A stretch of DNA of 64,000 nt from Pseudomonas tensinigenes (GTDB lineage Bacteria; Pseudomonadota; Gammaproteobacteria; Pseudomonadales; Pseudomonadaceae). The stretch is from contig NZ_CP077089.1 in the NCBI RefSeq assembly GCF_014268445.2, positions 2,411,501 to 2,475,500 on the forward strand, read 5' to 3'. Shown piece by piece: positions 46,505 to 55,496 of the stretch. The notes under the pieces were generated by a model. That model was given only the letters and a program-made list of their open reading frames with translations. It searched no databases and was not told where the DNA came from. Numbering within the stretch: the first letter of the stretch is position 1; each line of letters opens with the position of its first letter. Made by a program: the position numbers and the translations under genes.

Positions 46505-46531
46505 AGAATATTATTATGCGAATAATATTCT
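46505..46531. promoter_or_regulatory. Perfect palindromic operator of the TetR gene
   Basis: AGAATATTATT-ATGCG-AATAATATTCT is a perfect 11-5-11 inverted repeat 24 bp before the tetR-type ATG. A further half-site TAATATTC follows at about 46537. The position over the promoter suits autorepression. Confidence 0.75.
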
Positions 46532-46554
46532 AGTCGTAATATTCGGAGGCAACG

Positions 46555-47094
46555 ATGAACGATAAAAAAGCTCAAACCCGCGAACGCATCCTCAAGGCTG
46601 CCAGCGCCGCACTGATTCAGCGTGGCCCGGCTGACCCGAGCGTGGGCGAAGTGATGGGCGCAGCCGGCCTCACCGTCGGTGGCTTCTATGCGCATTTCGA
46701 AAGCAAGGACGCGATGATGCTCGAAGCGTTCAAGCAATTGCTCGGTCGCCGCCGCGACCTGATTGCCGACATGGATGCCGAATTGACCGGCGAAGAGCGC
46801 CGCGCCTTGGTCGCCGCGTTCTACCTGTCGCGCAAGCATCGTGATTCCAGCGACGCCGCATGCCCGATTCCAGCTTCGATTGGCGAATTGGGTCGTCTGC
46901 CGGAATCGTTCCGCATCGCGCTGAACGAACACCTGGAGTTGATGATTGCGCAGTTGGCGTCCAGCCCTGAGGACACCGACAAAGCCCTGGCCGACGTGGC
47001 CTTGATGGTGGGTGGTCTGGCGCTCGCAAGGGCGCTGGGCCCGGGAGATTTATCCGATCGATTGCTGCGCGCTGCCAAGTCGGCGGTGCGTTGA
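46555..47094 (+). CDS. TetR-family transcriptional regulator
   Basis: The 179-residue protein has an N-terminal helix-turn-helix (RERILKAASAALIQRGPADP; GEVMGAAGLTVGGFYAHF) and a helical ligand domain with the C-terminal type seen in LmrA/YxaF-like or PA3133-like repressors. ATG 46555 follows GGAGG. A perfect palindrome covers its promoter, so it is likely autoregulated. It is followed by an alpha/beta hydrolase 30 bp downstream in the same direction, a probable target. Confidence 0.9.
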   Translation: MNDKKAQTRERILKAASAALIQRGPADPSVGEVMGAAGLTVGGFYAHFESKDAMMLEAFKQLLGRRRDLIADMDAELTGEERRALVAAFYLSRKHRDSSDAACPIPASIGELGRLPESFRIALNEHLELMIAQLASSPEDTDKALADVALMVGGLALARALGPGDLSDRLLRAAKSAVR

Positions 47095-47124
47095 CCTGAA
47101 GGCAGCACGCCTGAGGAGAGAGCG

Positions 47125-47958
47125 ATGAGCACGTTGAAGTGGGTTCGTGGCGTTAATGGCACCTTGGGCTGGATTGCACCGCAACGGGTTGCGAGCAAAA
47201 TGCGTCTGGCGTTCATGACGCCGCGCACGCTGCCACTGCGCGATTGGGAGTTGCCGCTGCTGGCCAGTTCCGAACGCATCACCTTGCGCTTCGGGCTTTC
47301 GGCGCTGCGCTGGGGCCAAGGCCCGACGGTGCTGCTGATGCACGGCTGGGAAGGGCGGCCAACCCAGTTCGCCGCGCTGATCACCGCGTTGGTCGATGCC
47401 GGGTATACCGTCGTCGCGCTTGATGGTCCTGCCCACGGACGTTCGCCGGGGCGTGAAGCCAATGTCGTGTTGTTCGCTCGGGCAATGCTCGAAGCGGCTG
47501 CCGAGCTGCCACCCTTGCAAGCGGTGATCGGCCACTCCATGGGTGGCGCCAGCGCCATGCTCGCCGTGCAATTGGGCTTGCGCACCGAAACCCTCGTCAG
47601 CATCGCCGCGCCTGCTCGCATTCTTGGCGTACTGCGCGGTTTTGCCCGCTACGTCGGCATGCCGCCGCGAGCGCGATCCGCCTTCATTCGCCAGGTCGAG
47701 CAAGATGTCGGTATGCGCGCCGCGACGCTCGACGTTGCCCACTATCAACTGGATATGCCCGGCCTGATCGTGCATGCCGAGGACGACAATTTCGTCTCGG
47801 TCAAGGAATCGCAACTGATCCACGAATCCTGGTTCGACAGTCGCCTGTTGCGCCTTGAAGGCGGCGGGCACCAGCGCGTGCTAGCCGACCCTCGGGTGAT
47901 TGATGGCGTGTTATCACTGCTGGCCGGCCGCAGCCTTCAGGCGCGCCAATCGGCCTGA
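47125..47958 (+). CDS. Alpha/beta hydrolase
   Basis: The 277-residue protein has the alpha/beta hydrolase pattern: oxyanion HGWEGRPTQF near residue 75, nucleophile elbow GHSMGGASAM near 137 (Ser), acid in VHAEDDNFV near 215, and His in EGGGHQRVL near 250. It is an esterase or lipase-like enzyme without a known substrate. It probably shares an operon with the TetR regulator. It has no signal peptide. Confidence 0.88.
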   Translation: MSTLKWVRGVNGTLGWIAPQRVASKMRLAFMTPRTLPLRDWELPLLASSERITLRFGLSALRWGQGPTVLLMHGWEGRPTQFAALITALVDAGYTVVALDGPAHGRSPGREANVVLFARAMLEAAAELPPLQAVIGHSMGGASAMLAVQLGLRTETLVSIAAPARILGVLRGFARYVGMPPRARSAFIRQVEQDVGMRAATLDVAHYQLDMPGLIVHAEDDNFVSVKESQLIHESWFDSRLLRLEGGGHQRVLADPRVIDGVLSLLAGRSLQARQSA

Positions 47959-48004
47959 GCTCCGTTACACTGCTCCGGTTGAATACTTTGACCGGGAGTG
48001 GGGC

Positions 48005-48454
48005 ATGGGTTGGGATCGGGCAACGCCGTTTACCATTGATCTGCAAGTAGGCGCTGAAGATATCGACGGGCTGGGCCACGCGAATAACGCCGTGTACGTG
48101 ACCTGGCTCGAGCGCTGCGCCTGGCGCCACTCGCAGCGTCTGGGTCTGGATCTGGTCGAATATCGGCGCCTGGATCGGGCGATGGCCGTGGTTCGTCACG
48201 AAATCGATTATCTGGCCGCCGCCTATGAGGGCGACGAGTTGCAATTGGCGACCTGGATCGTCGATTGGGATCAGCGCCTGAAAATGACCCGGCATTTCCA
48301 GCTCAAGCGTCCGAGTGACAACACCACGCTGCTGCGTGCGCAGACTACGTTTGTCTGCATTGAGCTGTCCACGGGCAAGCCGAAGCGCATGCCGGTCGAG
48401 TTCATTGAGGGCTATGGCCCGGCTATCCAGATCCCGGATACCGCCCAAATCTAA
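48005..48454 (+). CDS. Hotdog-fold acyl-CoA thioesterase (4HBT family)
   Basis: ATG 48005 after GGGAG gives 149 residues. The hotdog motif IDGLGHANNAVYVTWLERC carries the catalytic Asp of the 4-hydroxybenzoyl-CoA thioesterase family, followed by RHEIDYLAAAYEGDEL. It should hydrolyse acyl-CoA thioesters in the cytoplasm. It lies 46 bp after the hydrolase gene. A REPIN abuts its stop codon. Confidence 0.88.
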   Translation: MGWDRATPFTIDLQVGAEDIDGLGHANNAVYVTWLERCAWRHSQRLGLDLVEYRRLDRAMAVVRHEIDYLAAAYEGDELQLATWIVDWDQRLKMTRHFQLKRPSDNTTLLRAQTTFVCIELSTGKPKRMPVEFIEGYGPAIQIPDTAQI

Positions 48455-48544
48455 ATGTGGGAGCGAGCCTGCTCGCGAATGCAGTCTTTCAGTTGATATA
48501 TGCATGGCTGACCCGCCGCTTTCGCGAGCAGGCTCGCTCCCACA
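48455..48544. repeat. REPIN, GAGCAGGCTCGCTCCCACA family
   Basis: The left arm begins at the base after the thioesterase stop codon; the right arm ends 68 bp before dusC. Spacer about 41 bases. Confidence 0.9.
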
Positions 48545-48611
48545 AGGTTTCTGCGATTTCTTGCGATATCCAGTAAACTGCCGCACGTTTTTCTTCAAGT
48601 AGTGTTTTCCC

Positions 48612-49571
48612 ATGCAAATTGCTCTGGCGCCCATGGAGGGGTTGGTCGACGACATTCTCCGCGACGTGCTGACCCGCGTTGGCGGCATCGATTGGTGCGT
48701 GACCGAATTCATTCGCGTCAACGACCAGTTGCTCACGCCGGCCTATTTTCACAAGTTCGGCCCGGAGCTGCTCAACGGTGCCCGCACTGCGTCCGGTGTG
48801 CCATTGCGCGTGCAATTGCTTGGTTCCGACCCGGTTTGTCTGGCGGAAAACGCTGCACTGGCCTGCGAACTCGGCTCCGAGGTCATTGACTTGAACTTCG
48901 GCTGCCCGGCCAAGACCGTTAACAAATCCCGTGGCGGCGCCGTGCTGCTGAAAGAGCCGGAACTGCTCAACCAGATCGTCGAACACGTGCGCCGCGCCGT
49001 ACCCGCGCACATTCCCGTCACCGCAAAAATGCGCCTGGGCTTCGATAGCCCCGACGGTTCGCTGGTCTGCGCCACGGCATTGGCTGAGGGCGGCGCCGAG
49101 CACATCGTGGTTCACGCCCGTACGAAAATGGACGGCTACAAACCACCAGCACACTGGGAGTGGATTCCGCGAGTGCAGGACGTGGTCAAAGTCCCGGTGT
49201 TCGCCAACGGCGATATCTGGAGCGTCGAAGACTGGCGGCGTTGCCGCGAAATCAGTGGCGTGGAAGACATCATGCTCGGTCGCGGTCTGGTGTCGCGCCC
49301 GGATCTGGCCAAACAGATCGCTGCCGCCCGCGCCGGTGAAGAAGTCGTCGAGATGAGCTGGGCCGAGCTGATGCCGCTGATCCAGGACTTCTGGCTGCAA
49401 GCCAAAGCGCAGATGACCTCACGCCAATCGCCGGGCCGTTTGAAGCAATGGCTGGCGATGCTCACGCGCAATTATCCCGAGGCTGCCGAGCTGTTTACCG
49501 TGCTGCGCCGTGAAACTGAGCCGGATCACGTCTCGCGTTTGCTCGGTCTGCCGGTCGCCGAAGCGGCCTGA
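48612..49571 (+). CDS. dusC: DusC, tRNA-dihydrouridine(16) synthase
   Basis: This 319-residue FMN enzyme reduces uridine 16 in the D-loop of tRNAs. Seen are [16 protein letters not shown] at the start, the active-site region [20 protein letters not shown] (catalytic Cys), [15 protein letters not shown], and the FMN-phosphate motif [11 protein letters not shown] and IMLGRGLV. The C-terminal helical domain resembles DusC rather than DusA or DusB. Confidence 0.93.
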   Translation: MQIALAPMEGLVDDILRDVLTRVGGIDWCVTEFIRVNDQLLTPAYFHKFGPELLNGARTASGVPLRVQLLGSDPVCLAENAALACELGSEVIDLNFGCPAKTVNKSRGGAVLLKEPELLNQIVEHVRRAVPAHIPVTAKMRLGFDSPDGSLVCATALAEGGAEHIVVHARTKMDGYKPPAHWEWIPRVQDVVKVPVFANGDIWSVEDWRRCREISGVEDIMLGRGLVSRPDLAKQIAAARAGEEVVEMSWAELMPLIQDFWLQAKAQMTSRQSPGRLKQWLAMLTRNYPEAAELFTVLRRETEPDHVSRLLGLPVAEAA

Positions 49572-49591
49572 AAAAAATCTGCAAATAGTCT

Positions 49592-49619
49592 CTTGAAATC
49601 ATTTCAGCGGTCCTTATCT
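49592..49619 (+). promoter_or_regulatory. Sigma-32 (heat-shock) promoter of ibpA
   Basis: CTTGAAA (49592-49598), 13 bases, CCTTATCT (49612-49619), close to the RpoH consensus CTTGAAA-N11-15-CCCCATNT. Transcription would begin near 49626, giving a leader of about 67 nt. Confidence 0.75.
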
Positions 49620-49624
49620 AAGGG

Positions 49625-49692
49625 TTACGCGATGCCGAATTCGGGTCGCGGAATCAAAAAACCTTGCTGATTGTTTTCAGGAGATTTGAACC
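49625..49692 (+). promoter_or_regulatory. ROSE-like RNA thermometer in the ibpA leader
   Basis: Two hairpins: CGCGA-TG-CCGAA / TTCGG-G-TCGCG (49628-49650), and a second (about 49661-49685) where TTGCT (49664-49668) pairs with the Shine-Dalgarno AGGAG (49679-49683). The U(U/C)GCU against AGGA pairing just before the start is the hallmark of ROSE elements, which open at heat-shock temperature and free the ribosome site. Confidence 0.75.
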
Positions 49693-50139
49693 ATGAGTAC
49701 TGCATTTTCCCTCGCGCCACTGTTCCGTTCCTCGGTAGGTTTCGACCGTTTCAACGACCTGTTCGAAACCGCCCTGCGCAATGAGCCAGGCAGCAGCTAC
49801 CCACCTTACAACGTCGAAAAACACGGTGATGATCAATACCGCATCGTCGTAGCGGCAGCCGGTTTCCAGGAAGAAGACCTGGAACTGCAAGTCGAAAAAG
49901 GTGTGCTGACCATCAGTGGCGGCAAGCGTGATGCCAACGAAGGCGTGACCTTCCTGCACCAGGGCATCGCCCAGCGTGCGTTCAAGCTGTCCTTCCGTCT
50001 GGCCGATCACATCGAGATCAAGGCTGCCGATCTGAGCAACGGTCTGCTGAGCATCGACCTGTTGCGCGTGATCCCGGAAGAGGCGAAAGCCAAACGCATC
50101 CCGATCAACGGGACGCAGAAGCCGGCGCTGCAGCACTGA
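49693..50139 (+). CDS. ibpA: IbpA-type small heat-shock protein (Hsp20)
   Basis: The 148-residue protein has a short N-terminus (FDRFNDLFETAL), the alpha-crystallin domain at about 35-125 (YPPYNVEKHGDDQYRIVVAA; FQEEDLELQVEKGVLTISG) and a C-terminal tail with the IPI-like KRIPING motif. It holds unfolding proteins in the cytoplasm for later refolding by DnaK and ClpB. It is controlled by a sigma-32 promoter and an RNA thermometer upstream. Confidence 0.94.
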   Translation: MSTAFSLAPLFRSSVGFDRFNDLFETALRNEPGSSYPPYNVEKHGDDQYRIVVAAAGFQEEDLELQVEKGVLTISGGKRDANEGVTFLHQGIAQRAFKLSFRLADHIEIKAADLSNGLLSIDLLRVIPEEAKAKRIPINGTQKPALQH

Positions 50140-50188
50140 GTCATGCGCCGCAACACAATCGTCTGAACAGGCGATGAGCCGCTGAATG

Positions 50189-50216
50189 AAGGCCCCGATA
50201 CGTCGGGGCCTTTTTT
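50189..50216 (+). terminator. Intrinsic terminator of ibpA
   Basis: AAGGCCCCGA pairs with TCGGGGCCTT around a TACG loop, followed by TTTTTT; 50 bp past the stop. Confidence 0.88.
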
Positions 50217-50327
50217 GTGCGCGCAAGAAAAGCGCTGTACGACTTTGCCGCTGGCGGCGGTTTCTCTACAATCCGCGGCAGTTTTGCCGACCCCCATTCC
50301 TCACCGGTCGGCCTGGAGCCTTTTTTC

Positions 50328-51023
50328 ATGGACGAGATTCAACAGCGCTGGCTGTGCGCCCTGTCTGCACCCATGGCGGCGATCAATACCGGCGCCAGCT
50401 ACGACGACCCGGCGTTCTGCAATGATCGCTACATTGATCTGCAGGACAGTTGGGGGATCGATGACCGTGGCCAGCTGTTCGACATGCTCGTACGGATGAC
50501 CGACGACGGCCATGCCAAGCACCTCAGCGCGGCGTACTTGGCGTGGCAGCGTTGTCTGCCGAGTGAATGGCAGGCCTTGCTGGACGATCTCTCCCCCCGC
50601 GAACGCATCCTGCATGAGTTTGCCAGTCGCACGTTCGGCAGTTGCGGGCCGGGCGGGATACTGTCCTGGGACTATGGCCGCATGGGTTTTCTCTTGCGTT
50701 GCGCGGTGCGCAATCAGTGGATCGACCTAGACGAAAGCAACTGGCTGCACAGTCGTTTGGCCCTCAGAGCGCAATTTCACTACGGTAGCTGGATGGCTTA
50801 CTTCGACGGTTTTGTGGTGGGCCGGACCTTTTGGTCCTGCCTGAGCGCCAGCGACGATGAGCTGGCGCGCGAACTCGATCGACAAGGCGCCAGCGCCCTT
50901 AACGTGCGGATTGCCCGTGGCCTTGCGGCGAACATCTCTCAGTTTCTGGCTGATTTGCCGTGGCATATGGAAATCGATTTGCCGCCACGCCCGGCATCGC
51001 TCAAGGAGTTCGACTGGTCATGA
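50328..51023 (+). CDS. DUF1266-family protein (YbeU/YbeR-like)
   Basis: ATG 50328 gives 231 residues. The pattern WGIDDRGQLFDMLVRMTDDG followed by WDYGRMGFLLRCAVRNQW and FVVGRTFWS is that of DUF1266, the family of E. coli YbeR and YbeU. Those genes lie next to djlB, djlC and hscC in E. coli, the same association as here. The function is unknown; no signal or membrane segment is seen. Its TGA overlaps the ATG of the J-like gene. Confidence 0.85.
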   Translation: MDEIQQRWLCALSAPMAAINTGASYDDPAFCNDRYIDLQDSWGIDDRGQLFDMLVRMTDDGHAKHLSAAYLAWQRCLPSEWQALLDDLSPRERILHEFASRTFGSCGPGGILSWDYGRMGFLLRCAVRNQWIDLDESNWLHSRLALRAQFHYGSWMAYFDGFVVGRTFWSCLSASDDELARELDRQGASALNVRIARGLAANISQFLADLPWHMEIDLPPRPASLKEFDWS

Positions 51024-53722
51024 GTTGCTGGATCCGCCTGGGCATCGAGCCTACTAACGACGAAACCCTGATTCGCAACGCCTACCGCGCACGCTTGCCG
51101 GCACATCACCCGGAGACCGACCCGCAAGGCTTCCAGGCGCTGCGCATGGCCTACGAAAACGCCATGCGTCTGGCGCGTGAAGATGAGGAAGAAGAGCCCC
51201 AGGACGAGTACGAGTCCCAGGCCTCAGAACAGACTGTCGTTGAGGTCCCTCCAGTGTTCGGGGAGTTCTGCGAGCTGCTGGATGATCCCGCGCGCCGGTT
51301 CAATTTCGCCGCGTGGCAGGCCTTTGTCCGAGGGCTGGATGAGCTGTCGCTGGACGTGCTCGATGAGCTCAGCTGGCCGCTGTACCACCGGATGGCCGAC
51401 GCCGGTCCGTTGTCGTACCGCTGCGCGAATCTGTTGGCCAAGCGTATGGCCTGGAATCAACAGTTGCTGGATCTGGGCTTCGACGACGCGCATCAGGTGG
51501 GGTTCTTTCTCCAGCGAATCGAAACGCCGGACCCGTTTGATACGGATCTGATGAGCACATGGTCAGAGGCAGCCCAGACTGAATCGCTGTGGTACGCCCG
51601 TAGCCTCGACTTCATCTTCAACCAGCGCCCACTGCAGGAGTTCGCCGACTTCGCCAGTCAGCACACCTGTCTGCCGTTGCCGGATGATGCCGCGTTTCTC
51701 AAGCGTCTGTTGGTGCAGTTCACTCAGGCAGGTATTGGCGCGCCGACGTTTTTGCAGTGCTGTATCGAACAGCAGCTTGCTGCACCGGATGATGTCGATT
51801 GGCTTTACCTGTTGGCGTGTCAGAACAGTCTGCTGGGCCAGGACGATCAGGCATTGCCGTGCTGGATCCGACTGTGGAACGAGCATCGCCATCCGATGGC
51901 GGAAAGTCGTCTGCTGGAGCTGTGTGCCAAGCGCCAGCCGACTTTTCTGCCGCTGTTGATTCAGGCATTCGATCGCCTGCAGGGTATTTCTGCCTGGCCA
52001 GAGGATCTTGGCGATGACGCCCAGGTGTATGGCTGTCCGTCACAACATCCCGAGACGCTGAACCGTTGGCTGGGTGTCGGGCGGTTAAAGCTTGAGAGCC
52101 TTGCGCACAGTTTTGTCGATTGGCGCATGAGCGGTGATGAACTGCCCTTGCTCGCGCAATTGCTGGGCGAAAATGCCGACAGCCGATTACTGCATCTGTA
52201 CCGCCACGCCTGGGCGCTGCATCGCGGTGATACAGCATTGTTGCAGCAGATTGTGGATGCACCGTTGCCGATCGATGCCCTCGAAAGCCTGGTGATGAGC
52301 GGATTCAAATATCAGGCCGAGCAACACTTGCGCTGGTTGCGCAGGGCACCGATTGCACTGGCCATGGGCGCTTTCGGTGACGCGGATTCAAGTGCGCGGC
52401 CATTGCCGCAGGTGCTGACCGACGGCGAGCCGCACAAGGTCTGTCGTCTGTGGTTGCGTCGCTTGCGGCCTTACAGCGACGCTGCGCTGGAACGACTGGC
52501 AGACGCGTTCACGCTGGCCGCGGTCAAAGATGATTGCGACTTGTCCGAACTCGATTTGATTCTGCAGTTGAGCCGGCGCGGGATTCAGTTGCCACCGGTG
52601 GGGCTGGGTGAGGCCACTTGGGAGTGGCATGCGCAGACTTTGTTTTTGCTGGCGTTGCTGGAACAACCCGAACGCTGGTTGCAGTTGATTGACGCGCAGT
52701 GCCTTGAGCGCCTGTCATTCAATCAGGCTCATCCTTTGAGTCGACTGCAGCCACTGCTGCGGCGCTTGCTGCGCGAGCAAGGCAATTGCAACGGTTTGCT
52801 CGGATGGCTGCAAGGCAATGATCCGGTGCACGGTTTGTTGGTGCAGCAATTGTTCAGCGTAGAGCAGGCACTCGACAGTGTCCGGTTGCCTGCCAATACC
52901 CTGCTTTACACCTGCCTCGAAAGTGATCGTGCGGCATGCGGCGACGATTTGCTGGGTTTGATGATGTTCTGGGGCGTGCTCTATCACGACCCGAGCCTGA
53001 GTGCCGAGCAGCATCGCGCATTGTTGCAATCGATTGCGGCAATCAGTTGTGAGGATGAATGGTTCGAAGGCTTCCGCGACGGTTTGATCAAGGGCGAACC
53101 GGTGTGGCCGCCGCGCAAAGTGCTGACGTATTTTGCTGTCGACAAACTGCTGGCGTACGAGGCGCTGGATGCGCTCAAGGGCTTGATTCGTTATGGCGCC
53201 GCCGGGGTGCCGAAAACGCGCGTCCTGCGCCAACTGCAACAGGGCAAGGACGATGTGCAGAACAGTGTTGGGTTGCGCCTGGCCCTTTGCGCGATATTGT
53301 CCTGGTCGGAACGATTACTGCTGGCGAAAAGCGATGTGCAGCCGGTACCGGCGACAGCGATCTGGCGTCTCGGCTCGCGGTTGGGGCGCAAGGCTTTTAT
53401 CGCTCAGGTCTTGGGGTGTTTGGTGATTGCGCCGGTGGCAGGGCTGATCAGTGGCACCACGGGCGCTGGCATCCTTATCCTGTTATTGGGCGTGCTGCTG
53501 GTGTTCGGCGCCATTCTGCGTCGCTTGCACGACATGGGGCGGGGCATTCCGACGTTGCTGATCTTCATGGCGCTGACGCCGGTTCTGCCATTTTTGCCGT
53601 TGGTGTTGTTCGGACTTGCCGGTGACAAGTTGCCCAACCGCTATGGTGTGCCGCCGGACAGCGGCGATAGCGAGACGCTGTCCGGCGGCCTGCAGGCTGC
53701 CTTGCGGCGGCTCAACGGCTAG
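51020..53722 (+). CDS. J-domain-like large membrane protein (DjlB/DjlC-like)
   Basis: ATG 51020 overlaps the upstream stop (ATGA) and gives 900 residues. The N-terminus (about 1-50: SCWIRLGIEPTNDETLIRNA; HHPETDPQGFQALRMAYENA) has the J-domain layout, but the HPD tripeptide is HPE. A long helical-repeat middle (about 60-800) follows. The C-terminal 100 residues hold two to three membrane helices with RRLHDMGRGIPTLL, the signature of DUF805. Its E. coli relatives DjlB and DjlC work with the Hsp70 HscC. The hscC gene converges on it, sharing the stop palindrome CTAG. DUF805 at the end would tether the chaperone activity to the inner membrane (inference). Confidence 0.8.
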   Translation: MSCWIRLGIEPTNDETLIRNAYRARLPAHHPETDPQGFQALRMAYENAMRLAREDEEEEPQDEYESQASEQTVVEVPPVFGEFCELLDDPARRFNFAAWQAFVRGLDELSLDVLDELSWPLYHRMADAGPLSYRCANLLAKRMAWNQQLLDLGFDDAHQVGFFLQRIETPDPFDTDLMSTWSEAAQTESLWYARSLDFIFNQRPLQEFADFASQHTCLPLPDDAAFLKRLLVQFTQAGIGAPTFLQCCIEQQLAAPDDVDWLYLLACQNSLLGQDDQALPCWIRLWNEHRHPMAESRLLELCAKRQPTFLPLLIQAFDRLQGISAWPEDLGDDAQVYGCPSQHPETLNRWLGVGRLKLESLAHSFVDWRMSGDELPLLAQLLGENADSRLLHLYRHAWALHRGDTALLQQIVDAPLPIDALESLVMSGFKYQAEQHLRWLRRAPIALAMGAFGDADSSARPLPQVLTDGEPHKVCRLWLRRLRPYSDAALERLADAFTLAAVKDDCDLSELDLILQLSRRGIQLPPVGLGEATWEWHAQTLFLLALLEQPERWLQLIDAQCLERLSFNQAHPLSRLQPLLRRLLREQGNCNGLLGWLQGNDPVHGLLVQQLFSVEQALDSVRLPANTLLYTCLESDRAACGDDLLGLMMFWGVLYHDPSLSAEQHRALLQSIAAISCEDEWFEGFRDGLIKGEPVWPPRKVLTYFAVDKLLAYEALDALKGLIRYGAAGVPKTRVLRQLQQGKDDVQNSVGLRLALCAILSWSERLLLAKSDVQPVPATAIWRLGSRLGRKAFIAQVLGCLVIAPVAGLISGTTGAGILILLLGVLLVFGAILRRLHDMGRGIPTLLIFMALTPVLPFLPLVLFGLAGDKLPNRYGVPPDSGDSETLSGGLQAALRRLNG

Positions 53723-55410
53723 AGACGCAGTTGATCCAGCGCCTTGTTCAGCTCTGAGCGCTGGCTGGCAATCTCCGCGGGTTGCTGGCCGCTGAGCACG
53801 CTGGTGAAGTTGTGCAGCCATTCGGCAATGTGCTCGCGTTGCTCGCCCAGACTCTGCATCCATGCCCGCTCCAGACGAGCCAGCAATGTGCGGTTGGGCA
53901 GTGCATCGCGTGGATGGACCTTCAGCGTCGACAGCCGGTTATGGCTGTCGCGGCGCGCTTGCTCATCCAGACCTGTGGGGCTGCGGTCGATGCTGTGACT
54001 GTGACGCTCGCCGGTTTCGAGCAGGGTGACGTCGACTTCGAGCAAACCGTTGATGTCATAGCTGAAGCGCACGTCCAGTTCCTGGATGTGTTGAGTAGGC
54101 GTCAACGTGACATCGAAAGCATCAATCAGAATGTTGTCGCACACCCACGGCCGCTCACCCTGATAGACAGCGATGCGCAGCACTGTTTGCTTAGGTTGGG
54201 TGGTGTAATAGCGCTCCACCCTTGACGTCGGAATGATGGTGTTACGTTCGATGATGGGCGAGAAGGCACCTTTGATGTCTTCGCCACGCATGGTCGCAAT
54301 CCCCAGCGTATACGGGCAGACATCCGTCAGAATCAACTCTTCGACCGCCCCGTCGCGCGCCTTGCACGCTGCTTGCGTCGCCGCCCCCAACGCAACAATG
54401 GTATCCGGATCAAGATGCCGGTAAGGCAGGCGCCCGAACAGCGTGGCGACCATTTGCTGCACCGCTGGCATGCGCGTGGCGCCACCGACCAGCACCAGGC
54501 TGTCGAGGTCGCGGGGCTTGAGTCGAGCATCGCGCAGCGCTTGTTCGATTGGCGCGCGCAAACGCGCTAGCAACGGTTCCCAGATTTTTACCGCAGCGGC
54601 TTCGTCCAGTGACCATTCGAAGGTCTTGTCGGCGTAGCGCCAGCTCAGGTGTTGAGTGCCTTCGCCGAGTTTGCATTTGAGCTGCTCAAGGGCATCACCG
54701 AGGCTGGCCATGCTTTGCGCATCGACCATGGCCGGGGTCAGTTGCCAGTGTTTCAGGCAGGCCTGCAACAGGGCGGCGGTGAAGTCTTCACCGCCGAGAA
54801 AGTTGTCGCCGGTGGAGGCGTGCACTTCGATCAGTGGCAAGGCGTATTCCAGCACCGTGACGTCGAAGGTGCCGCCGCCGAGATCGAAGATCAGCGTGCG
54901 TTCGAATTTCTGCTCATGCAGTCCGTAAGCCATGGCGGCGGCCGTCGGTTCGTTGATCAGGCGCGTCACCGAGAGCCCGGCCAGTTCGGCGGAGAACAGC
55001 GTGCGTTTGCGTTGTTCATCGCTGAAATACGCCGGGACGGAAATCACCGCTTCCGACACCGGGTGGCCGAGAAAGGCTTCGGCGTCCTGCTTGAGTGAGC
55101 CGAGCACCAGCGCCGACAACTCTTCCGGACTGAACTGACGTGCGCCGAGCTGGACTTGTTTATCGCTGCCCATGAAACGCTTGAACGCTGCAGCGCTGCG
55201 CTCGGGGTGCGTAGTCAGGCGGGCGCGGGCGGCTTTGCCGACCAGAATGGTGTCGTCTTCATCGAGGCTGATCACCGAGGGCGTCAGCACATCGCCCAGA
55301 GCGTTGGGAATCAGTCGGGCCTGACCGTCCTGCCAGACGGCGATCAGGCTGTTGGTAGTGCCAAGGTCGATGCCCAGCAAAGCCGGGCGGGGAAGGGTTG
55401 CATCCTGCAT
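53719..55410 (-). CDS. hscC: HscC, specialised Hsp70 chaperone
   Basis: The 563-residue Hsp70 matches HscC (556 in E. coli) and is about 75 residues shorter than DnaK, with a short lid. ATPase motifs are all present: GIDLGTTNSLIAVW (phosphate 1), INEPTAAAMAYGL, LIFDLGGGTFDVTVLEY (phosphate 2) and VLVGGATRMPAVQQM (adenosine). The substrate-binding part starts near residue 365 (TDVCPYTLGI). In E. coli HscC partners with DjlC and can affect sigma-70 activity. It is convergent with its presumed J-protein gene rather than in one operon. Confidence 0.93.
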   Translation of the reverse strand: MQDATLPRPALLGIDLGTTNSLIAVWQDGQARLIPNALGDVLTPSVISLDEDDTILVGKAARARLTTHPERSAAAFKRFMGSDKQVQLGARQFSPEELSALVLGSLKQDAEAFLGHPVSEAVISVPAYFSDEQRKRTLFSAELAGLSVTRLINEPTAAAMAYGLHEQKFERTLIFDLGGGTFDVTVLEYALPLIEVHASTGDNFLGGEDFTAALLQACLKHWQLTPAMVDAQSMASLGDALEQLKCKLGEGTQHLSWRYADKTFEWSLDEAAAVKIWEPLLARLRAPIEQALRDARLKPRDLDSLVLVGGATRMPAVQQMVATLFGRLPYRHLDPDTIVALGAATQAACKARDGAVEELILTDVCPYTLGIATMRGEDIKGAFSPIIERNTIIPTSRVERYYTTQPKQTVLRIAVYQGERPWVCDNILIDAFDVTLTPTQHIQELDVRFSYDINGLLEVDVTLLETGERHSHSIDRSPTGLDEQARRDSHNRLSTLKVHPRDALPNRTLLARLERAWMQSLGEQREHIAEWLHNFTSVLSGQQPAEIASQRSELNKALDQLRL

Positions 55411-55496
55411 GTCAGATCTCGAAACGGCGCAAAAAACGCGACCCTACAGGTTGCCGCAAACCGTGGCAATTGCGCGTCTGTTGCAACGTGCACCGG

